This document shows positions 1 to 5,195 of a stretch of DNA of 10,227 bases, in pieces. The notes below the pieces were generated by a model that did no database searches, was not told the origin of the DNA, and was given only the letters and a program-made list of their open reading frames with translations. The DNA is from Methanomicrobiales archaeon (lineage in GTDB: Archaea > Halobacteriota > Methanomicrobia > Methanomicrobiales > Methanoculleaceae). Location: positions 1 through 10,227 of the forward strand of contig JAAYND010000075.1 in the NCBI GenBank assembly GCA_012521035.1. The letters run 5' to 3'. Both the position numbers and the translations under genes were made by a program. Position 1 is the first letter of the stretch, and each line of letters opens with the position of its first letter.

Positions 1-2541
1 ATCACCGGGCGCGAGAACGAGTACCTGGTGATCTGGACGACGACGCCCTGGACCCTCCCCGCGAACGTGGCGGTGGCGGTCAACCCCGCTTTCATCTACG
101 CCCGTGTGCGGGCGAAGAAGGGTGATCACGAGGAGATCCTCTGGATCGCCGATGAACTCGTCGAACCAGTCCTGAAGATGGGCCGATACCAGGACTACAC
201 GATCGAGGGGCGCGCCTCCGGAAGCGACCTCGTCGGCGTGGAGTATACATCGCCGCTCGCCGGTCCCGTGCCGCACCAGTCTGATATCCGGCACCGGGTC
301 GTGGATGCCGACTACGTCGAGCTCGACAACACCGGCCTCGTCCATATCGCTCCCGGGCACGGGTGGGACGACTATCTGGTCGGGATCCGGGAGGCACTCG
401 AGGTCTTCTGCCCGGTCGATACCGGCGGGCGTTTCACACCGGATGCCGGGGAGTTCGCCGGCATGTACGTCCGTGACGCAAACGAGGCTATCATTGACGC
501 GCTCGGCGACTTCCTCCTCGCCCGGCGAGAGATCACCCACCGTTACGGTCACTGCTGGCGGTGCAAGACCCCGATCATATACCGGGCGACGGCGCAGTGG
601 TTCCTGAAGGCAACCGCGATCCGGGATGCGATGCTCGATGAGATCACGAAGGTGAAGTGGTACCCGGACTGGGCGGGGAGCGCCCGGTTCCATGACTTCG
701 TGCGTGACTCCCGCGACTGGTGCATATCCCGGCAGCGATACTGGGGTATCCCGATCCCCATATGGCGGTGCGAGAAGTGCGACGCCTACACCGTCATCGG
801 CACAATCGCCGAGCTCGAGGAGCGGTCAGGGATGGATGTCACCGACCCCCACCGCCCCTACGTGGATGCGATAACCATCCCCTGCTCCTGCGGCGGAGAG
901 ATGCGCCGGGTGGACGATATATTCGATGTCTGGTTCGACTCAGCCGTTGCATCATGGGCGACCCTCGGGTTCCCGCGAAAACGTGAAGCGTTCGACCGTC
1001 TCTGGCCCGCCGACTTCATCACCGAAGGTCAGGACCAGACCCGGGGCTGGTTCTACTCCCAGCTCGGGGCGAGCACGGTGGCGTTTGGCCGCGCTCCCTA
1101 CAAGAGCGTCCTGATGCACGGGTTTGCGCTCGACGCTGAGGGGCGCAAGATGAGCAAGAGCTCCGGCAACGTCGTGACGCCCGAAGAGGTGGTGGAGAGG
1201 TTCGGCGTCGATGTCCTCCGGTTCTACGTCCTCTGGGCAAACGCCCCCTGGGATGACATGAAGTTCAACTGGGACGGTGTTACGACCATCCACCGGGCGC
1301 TCACCATCCTCTGGAACGTCTACCGCTTCCCGCTCCCGTACATGATCCTCGATTCGTTCGAGCCGGAATCCGATGACGAGACGTTCATCCGGACCCATAT
1401 CCAGGATATGCCCGAGGAGGATCGCTGGATCATCTCCCGCGTGAACTCACTCGCCCGCTCGATCGGGGATGACATGCAGGAGTACCACCTCCACCGGGTG
1501 ACGCGGGCACTCGCCGCCTTCGTCCTCGAGGACCTCTCCCGCTGGTACGTCCAGCTCGTCCGGCCGAGGATGTGGCTTGAGGAGGACTCGCCCGAGAAGC
1601 GGTACGCCTACGAGACGACCTGTTACGTCATGCGCCGCACAATTGCGCTCCTGGCACCGTTTGCCCCATACATCACAGAGGAGATCTACCAGAATCTCCG
1701 CCTCGCAGGTGACCCGGAGAGCGTCCATATGCTCGACTGGCCGGAGGCGGACGACCTCCTGATCGACCGCGATCTGGAGGCTGCTATGGAGACGATCCGG
1801 TCGTTCGACGATGCAGTCGCAACAGCCCGGCAGGCCGGGCGGCGGAAACTCCGCTGGCCGGTCGGGGAGGTCGTGGTGGTCACCGGGAGCGATGACGTGA
1901 AGAGAGCGATCGAGGGGCTCGCTGACCTCGCGCTCACACGCGCAAACGCCCGGGCGGTCCGGGTCGTCACCGGAACCTGGGACCGGATCCTCTGGCAGGC
2001 CGAACCGGTCATGCGGGCCATCGGCCCGGAGTTTGGCAGGGAAGGCCCGAAGGTCAAAGCGCTCATCGAACAGTCGGACGGCACCGCCCTGAAGGCCGCG
2101 ATCGAGCGGGATGGGGAGGCAGAACTCGGCGGGTATACGATCACCGCCCGCCACGTCACCTTCGCAGAGGCCCTGCCGGAGGGCGTCTTTGCCGCGCCCA
2201 TGAAGGATGCGACGGTCTACGTGGATGTCACGCTCACGCCGGAGCTCGAGGCTGAGGGCTACGCGCGCGAGGTGATCCGGAGGCTCCAGGAGATGCGTCG
2301 CCAGCTCGACCTGAACGTCGATGACTTCATCGTTGCAGCCGTGGATATCGCCGATGAGCGCGTAGCCGCGCTCGTCGGTGTGGAGGAGTGGGAGGCGGAG
2401 ATCGCCGGCGAGGTGCGGGCGGCGACCCTCACCATCCAGCATGCCGATGGGAAGAGGCCGGCGGGATCCTCAGCGCTCGAGAAGGACTGGGATGTCGAAG
2501 GCGTGCAGATGCAGATGGGCATCTCACGCGCCGGTGAGTGA
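1..2541 (+). CDS. ileS: isoleucyl-tRNA synthetase (class Ia), 5'-truncated by window edge
   Basis: Charges tRNA-Ile with isoleucine in the cytoplasm. The frame is open from base 1, so the true start lies upstream. 846 residues are visible, and archaeal IleRS is usually about 1050, so the N-terminus with the HIGH motif is missing. In fragment numbering: the CP1 editing-site signature WTTTPWTLPAN (about 12-22) and VHIAPGHGWDDY (about 114-125); Cys185-x2-Cys188; DWCISRQRYWGIPIP; a zinc-ribbon-like cysteine set (Cys257, Cys260, Cys295, Cys297); FDVWFDS; and the catalytic loop KMSKS (383-387, bases 1147-1161). An all-helical anticodon-binding region and a C-terminal extension follow. The KMSKS context and the cysteine insert match the archaeal/eukaryotic IleRS type. 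The last 18 bp overlap the convergent thg1. No frameshift is seen and GC is high, as expected of a core gene. Its promoter lies outside the window. Confidence 0.97.
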   Translation: MTGRENEYLVIWTTTPWTLPANVAVAVNPAFIYARVRAKKGDHEEILWIADELVEPVLKMGRYQDYTIEGRASGSDLVGVEYTSPLAGPVPHQSDIRHRVVDADYVELDNTGLVHIAPGHGWDDYLVGIREALEVFCPVDTGGRFTPDAGEFAGMYVRDANEAIIDALGDFLLARREITHRYGHCWRCKTPIIYRATAQWFLKATAIRDAMLDEITKVKWYPDWAGSARFHDFVRDSRDWCISRQRYWGIPIPIWRCEKCDAYTVIGTIAELEERSGMDVTDPHRPYVDAITIPCSCGGEMRRVDDIFDVWFDSAVASWATLGFPRKREAFDRLWPADFITEGQDQTRGWFYSQLGASTVAFGRAPYKSVLMHGFALDAEGRKMSKSSGNVVTPEEVVERFGVDVLRFYVLWANAPWDDMKFNWDGVTTIHRALTILWNVYRFPLPYMILDSFEPESDDETFIRTHIQDMPEEDRWIISRVNSLARSIGDDMQEYHLHRVTRALAAFVLEDLSRWYVQLVRPRMWLEEDSPEKRYAYETTCYVMRRTIALLAPFAPYITEEIYQNLRLAGDPESVHMLDWPEADDLLIDRDLEAAMETIRSFDDAVATARQAGRRKLRWPVGEVVVVTGSDDVKRAIEGLADLALTRANARAVRVVTGTWDRILWQAEPVMRAIGPEFGREGPKVKALIEQSDGTALKAAIERDGEAELGGYTITARHVTFAEALPEGVFAAPMKDATVYVDVTLTPELEAEGYAREVIRRLQEMRRQLDLNVDDFIVAAVDIADERVAALVGVEEWEAEIAGEVRAATLTIQHADGKRPAGSSALEKDWDVEGVQMQMGISRAGE

Positions 2542-3258
2542 CCGGATCAGGGCCACGCCCTCATCGGTTGAGAAGAGGGGCGTCTCCTCAAGTTCCCTGA
2601 TGCAGGTCCGCGTGGCCTGCACGGTCTCACCTGTTATGGGGTTATACCCCTCTTTTATACACTCTTCCCGGTAGATGAGCGTCCCCCGCCGCTGCCAGGC
2701 CGGCGTTGCCGCGAGGTTCACCCCACGCTCAAACATCATCTCGTGCATAGCATCCGCCTGCATCCCCCGGAGCGCGGCGGCAGCCTCCCGGGATGTCATT
2801 CCTTCCTCGATCAGGGCGTTCTGGCAGTAGGCGTTTATGTGGTTCCGCCACGCCTCGCACTGGCGCGATATGAGGTACTCAACCGCAAACTCCCCTGCTG
2901 CGGGTATGATCCGGGCATCAAACGCCAGCGGTTCGCAAGCCCCGAGCTCGATCGTCAGAGCGCTCGCTGCAAGTGCGGCGGTCACGGAGTCGATCTTCTC
3001 CACCCGGCCGGAGAAGGGCAGCGTCCGGAAGTAGAGACTGATCTCGTCGGAGAAGGTGTAGGCGAACGCAGGGGTAAGATCGCTCCCTTCGAGGAGGTAG
3101 CGGGAGACCGCCCGCATGCTCGCGTGAAACGTGATATCAAAGGGTTTTTTCAGGTCGAGCGCACGGGTCAGGCGGTGAAAGGCCCGGCCGTCGAGCCTGA
3201 CAAAAACAGGGGGGAAGATGGTAAGGTTTGCGAATATCTCCCGGTCTTTTGTATTCAT
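2524..3258 (-). CDS. thg1: tRNA(His) guanylyltransferase / Thg1-like 3'-5' polymerase
   Basis: Thg1-family enzymes add nucleotides in the 3'-5' direction to the 5' end of tRNA. In eukaryotes this places G-1 on tRNA-His; archaeal members mainly do template-dependent addition and probably repair tRNA 5' ends. The protein is 244 aa, a normal archaeal length. Visible motifs are FVRLDGRAFHRL (metal ligand Asp23), the palm motif TFSDEIS (Asp71, Glu72) and the HIN..Y motif of the family in NHINAYCQNAL. I chose the ATG at 3256-3258 because family similarity begins at REIFANL; the frame stays open further upstream, but that extra sequence is low-complexity and overlaps the neighbouring gene. No Shine-Dalgarno sequence precedes this ATG; the nearest (AGAGGAG) lies about 30 nt upstream at the end of the PRC-barrel gene, so translation may be coupled. 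It lies 28 bp behind the PRC-barrel gene, and its end overlaps ileS by 18 bp. Confidence 0.93.
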   Translation of the reverse strand: MNTKDREIFANLTIFPPVFVRLDGRAFHRLTRALDLKKPFDITFHASMRAVSRYLLEGSDLTPAFAYTFSDEISLYFRTLPFSGRVEKIDSVTAALAASALTIELGACEPLAFDARIIPAAGEFAVEYLISRQCEAWRNHINAYCQNALIEEGMTSREAAAALRGMQADAMHEMMFERGVNLAATPAWQRRGTLIYREECIKEGYNPITGETVQATRTCIRELEETPLFSTDEGVALIRSLTGA

Positions 3259-3286
3259 GGTGGGAGGATCCCGGGGGATATCGGAG

Positions 3287-3550
3287 TTACTCCTCTTTTG
3301 CCGGCGATCTGAAGATCCCGGGGATGTGGCGGATGATGACGATATCACCGATGCTCTTTATGATGCGGAAGGGGATCTGCAACCCCGAGTAGCCTTTGAT
3401 CTCCCCGATCTCGGGGTTGAGTTCGCCGACCGCGAGGGCGTCGATCTTTTTCTGGTCCACATCGATCACGACGTCATCAACGCGCCCGACAAAGACGGCT
3501 TTATCGGTATAGACTTTCAACTCGAACAGCTCTGTGATCTGCGTTCTCAT
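3287..3550 (-). CDS. small PRC-barrel domain protein
   Basis: An 87-aa protein that is essentially one PRC-barrel, a small beta-barrel fold used for protein or RNA contacts. The pattern is LFELKVYTDKAVFVGRVDDV, then IDVDQKKIDALAV, then IPFRIIKSIGDIVIIRH, which is the usual archaeal layout. No membrane segment or signal peptide is seen. The start at 3548-3550 is supported by an SD-like GAGGA 5 nt upstream (minus strand) and by the fold beginning right after it; the open frame extends further upstream but would run through the promoter and into the divergent gene. The gene heads a likely two-gene unit with thg1. Function cannot be read from sequence. Small euryarchaeal PRC-barrel proteins include the CdpB cell-division proteins that partner SepF, so that role is possible but unproven. 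Confidence 0.85.
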   Translation of the reverse strand: MRTQITELFELKVYTDKAVFVGRVDDVVIDVDQKKIDALAVGELNPEIGEIKGYSGLQIPFRIIKSIGDIVIIRHIPGIFRSPAKEE

Positions 3551-3602
3551 CGGTATCCTCTGAAGGTATAATACTATAAACGATAAAAAGGTACTGTTTT
3601 GT
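3551..3602. promoter_or_regulatory. divergent promoter region between the PRC-barrel and M50 genes
   Basis: This 52-bp AT-rich gap lies between two divergent starts in an otherwise GC-rich region. On the plus strand TATAAA occurs at 3575-3580, with its centre about 25 nt before the ATG at 3603. That is the archaeal TATA-to-start distance and suggests a leaderless or very short-leader mRNA for the protease gene; only a weak AAGGT at 3588-3592 could serve as SD. On the minus strand, T/A-rich stretches at about 3574-3589 could serve the PRC-barrel gene, whose SD-like GAGGA is at about 3555-3559. Transcription start sites are inferred from spacing only. Confidence 0.5.
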
Positions 3603-4739
3603 ATGGAGGCTTCGCTTAAGATTGGGACTCTGGCCGGAATTCCGGTCAAATTGCACTGGAGTTTCCTCCTGGTAATTCCTCTCTTCGCCTGGATTATCGG
3701 GAGCCAGATCGAACTCACGGTCGAGCTGATCACCATACTCTTCGGCGTCTCGATCGATCAAACGCTGATCGTGGCCGGCTATAACCCCTACATCCTCGGG
3801 ACCGTGGTCGCCCTCGGCCTCTTTGTCGGGGTCTTCGTCCACGAGATGGCCCACTCGCTCGTCGCGAAAGCGAAGGGGATCAGGATCCACAGCATAACGC
3901 TCCTCATACTCGGCGGGGTCTCCCAGATGGAGGAGACGATGCCGGACCCGAAGATTGAACTCCCCATGGCGCTCGCAGGCCCGCTCATGAGCCTTGCGAT
4001 CGGTGTGATCTGCGGCGCCCTGGTCTATCTCTTCGATGCGGTCGTCCCGGACCTGGCGATCGCCGGCGTCCTCGTATTCGTCTTCGGCTACCTCGGTCTC
4101 CTGAACATACTGCTCTTCGGGTTCAACCTCCTCCCGGCGTTTCCCATGGATGGGGGGCGCGTGCTCCGCGCGTGGCTCGCCCGGAGGATGCCGCTTTCGC
4201 GCGCGACCCGGATCGCCGCCGATGTCGGGAAGGCGTTTGCGGTCCTCTTCGGTATCGTCGGGTTCCTGCTCTTAAACCCGATCCTGATCATCATAGCGTT
4301 CTTCATCTACATCGGGGCGAGCCAGGAGGCCACGTCGCTACGCTACAACATACTGCTTCAGGACGTCACGGTGGCGGATGCTATGTCCTCACAGGTCGTC
4401 ACCGTAGAACCGGAGATGCCGCTCTCCCGGGTGATAGGGATGATGTACGAGACGAAACACCTCGGGTTCCCGGTTATGGACAGAGGATCGCTCGTTGGGA
4501 TCATCGCCCTTGCGGATATCCATAAGATCTCGCCGATCGACCGCGAGGCCATGCAGGTGCGGGATGTCATGACCCGGAACCCGGCTACCCTCCATCCATC
4601 GGCACCGCTCCTTGACGCACTCCGGATCATGTCCGGCCGGGATATAGGGAGGATCCCCGTGGTCGCCGATGATGCTCTGGTCGGGATCGTCACCCGGACG
4701 GATGTTCTCCGGGTGATGGAGCTCCGGGAGGAGACGTAA
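3603..4739 (+). CDS. M50-family site-2 protease with two CBS domains
   Basis: A 378-aa integral-membrane zinc metalloprotease of the S2P family, resembling the archaeal S2P–CBS type known from Methanocaldococcus jannaschii. It would cleave within the membrane. The zinc motif HEMAH is at residues 80-84 (bases 3840-3854), at the end of a hydrophobic helix (about 64-80). The third ligand motif, NLLPAFPMDGGR, is at 175-186. Further hydrophobic stretches lie near 16-33, 121-145, 150-174 and 205-238. Two CBS domains follow (about 255-310 and 318-372), in the cytosol by analogy; each has the V-x-D-x-M start (VADAMSSQ, VRDVMTRN) and a GI-containing end. CBS pairs usually bind adenine nucleotides, so activity may respond to energy state. 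The substrate is unknown and no obvious membrane-bound transcription factor lies nearby. All catalytic residues appear intact. Confidence 0.95.
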   Translation: MEASLKIGTLAGIPVKLHWSFLLVIPLFAWIIGSQIELTVELITILFGVSIDQTLIVAGYNPYILGTVVALGLFVGVFVHEMAHSLVAKAKGIRIHSITLLILGGVSQMEETMPDPKIELPMALAGPLMSLAIGVICGALVYLFDAVVPDLAIAGVLVFVFGYLGLLNILLFGFNLLPAFPMDGGRVLRAWLARRMPLSRATRIAADVGKAFAVLFGIVGFLLLNPILIIIAFFIYIGASQEATSLRYNILLQDVTVADAMSSQVVTVEPEMPLSRVIGMMYETKHLGFPVMDRGSLVGIIALADIHKISPIDREAMQVRDVMTRNPATLHPSAPLLDALRIMSGRDIGRIPVVADDALVGIVTRTDVLRVMELREET

Positions 4740-4743
4740 GAGA

Positions 4744-4779
4744 GCGGGGCGCCTGCGATGCCACCATGAAACGCCCCGC
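4744..4779 (+). terminator. inverted repeat just after the M50 gene, possible 3' hairpin
   Basis: GCGGGGCG (4744-4751) pairs perfectly with CGCCCCGC (4772-4779) around a 20-nt loop, starting 5 bp after the stop codon. Its position suits a transcript end or 3' stabilising hairpin. No T-run follows, and archaeal termination mostly depends on T-runs, so a terminator role is tentative. Confidence 0.35.
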
Positions 4780-5077
4780 GAACACCGGCGCGCGGCTCTC
4801 CGATTTCCCTCCCCCCATCAGAGGCGCTGGAGCGGGCACTCCGGTCTCGCACGACGCGGTTGTTAAGACGCTCCCTTAAATCTTCTCGCAAAGCGCAGGG
4901 AGACTCTGGAGAAGAGCCGTGCACACCCTCCCACCGATCATCGCCCGGGCACTGCCCCCGCTCTCCGCAGGTGGGGTGGGGGCTGCATAGCTCGTTATGG
5001 GATGGACTTTCATCGCCACCGGGGTTGAGGATGTGATAGGCGAAAGCGGCCACTTCTGCAGATCTTTTCATCTGGCT

Positions 5078-5112
5078 GCATCTCCCTGAGGGGGTGACGC
5101 ATCTTTCTGAGG
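5078..5112. repeat. 14-bp direct repeat with 21-bp period, upstream of mcrB
   Basis: GCATCTCCCTGAGG (5078-5091) and GCATCTTTCTGAGG (5099-5112) match at 12 of 14 positions. The period of 21 bp puts both copies on the same face of the helix, as in many paired regulator-binding sites. They lie about 85-120 bp before the mcrB start and just upstream of the palindrome at 5127-5144. A chance origin cannot be excluded. Confidence 0.4.
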
Positions 5113-5126
5113 ATAGCACCAACCTG

Positions 5127-5144
5127 AACTCTTACAAAAGAGTT
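5127..5144. promoter_or_regulatory. operator-like palindrome before the mcrB promoter
   Basis: AACTCTT (5127-5133) and AAGAGTT (5138-5144) form a perfect 7-bp inverted repeat around the 4-nt spacer ACAA. It sits directly before the candidate BRE at 5146. A dimeric regulator bound here would contact or block TFB/TBP, so repression of mcrBC is a reasonable inference. No regulator gene is visible in the window. Confidence 0.4.
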
Positions 5145-5145
5145 T

Positions 5146-5190
5146 CGAAATGCTTTAGCAATTGGACGTATCAGTTCCAGGTATTGGTGA
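5146..5190 (+). promoter_or_regulatory. candidate mcrBC promoter (BRE/TATA) and ribosome binding site
   Basis: CGAAA (5146-5150) resembles a TFB-recognition element and is followed by a weak TATA-like CTTTAGCA (5153-5160). A start about 25 nt further on would fall near 5180, just before GGTGA (5186-5190), a strong SD with 5-nt spacing to the ATG at 5196. The SD is convincing; the TATA box is a poor match. Confidence 0.45.
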
Positions 5191-5195
5191 GCTGA

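Larger units (their letters stand above)
4740..5195. other. 456-bp intergenic region before the mcrBC operon
   Basis: I see no convincing gene here. The first part (4740 to about 5000) is GC-rich with several inverted repeats: 4744-4751/4772-4779, CTCCC 4871-4875 with GGGAG 4898-4902, TCTTCTC 4881-4887 with GAGAAGA 4909-4915, and GCCCCC 4954-4959 with GGGGGC 4978-4983. A 37-codon ATG frame (4766-4879, +) has no SD and is Pro/Ala/Gly-rich. An open minus-strand frame crosses the region, but it continues antisense into the protease gene and is rich in R, S and G, like a shadow frame. The last part, from about 5078, becomes AT-richer and carries the candidate control elements of mcrB listed separately. 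Confidence 0.6.

Noticed and set aside
1447..2442. Long open frame (331 codons) antisense to ileS
   Set aside because: It lies wholly antisense to the conserved ileS frame, has no recognisable domain, and is typical of shadow frames in GC-rich coding sequence.
2743..3312. 189-codon plus-strand open frame antisense to thg1
   Set aside because: thg1 on the other strand has clear catalytic motifs; this frame has none.
3258..3348. 30-codon upstream extension of thg1
   Set aside because: It overlaps the PRC-barrel gene in another frame and is Ser/Arg/Pro-rich, and family similarity begins only after the ATG at 3258.
4766..4879. 37-codon plus-strand ORF in the intergenic region
   Set aside because: No SD, it overlaps the inverted repeat after the protease gene, and its composition is Pro/Ala/Gly-rich. 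Kept only as a note under the intergenic entry.
5059..5074. 5-bp inverted repeat CAGAT/ATCTG with 6-nt loop
   Set aside because: Too short to separate from chance in a region with several better repeats.
4358..5122. 254-codon minus-strand open frame spanning the protease 3' end and the intergenic region
   Set aside because: More than half is antisense to the CBS domains; the product is low-complexity (R/S/G/P-rich), without domain or SD.
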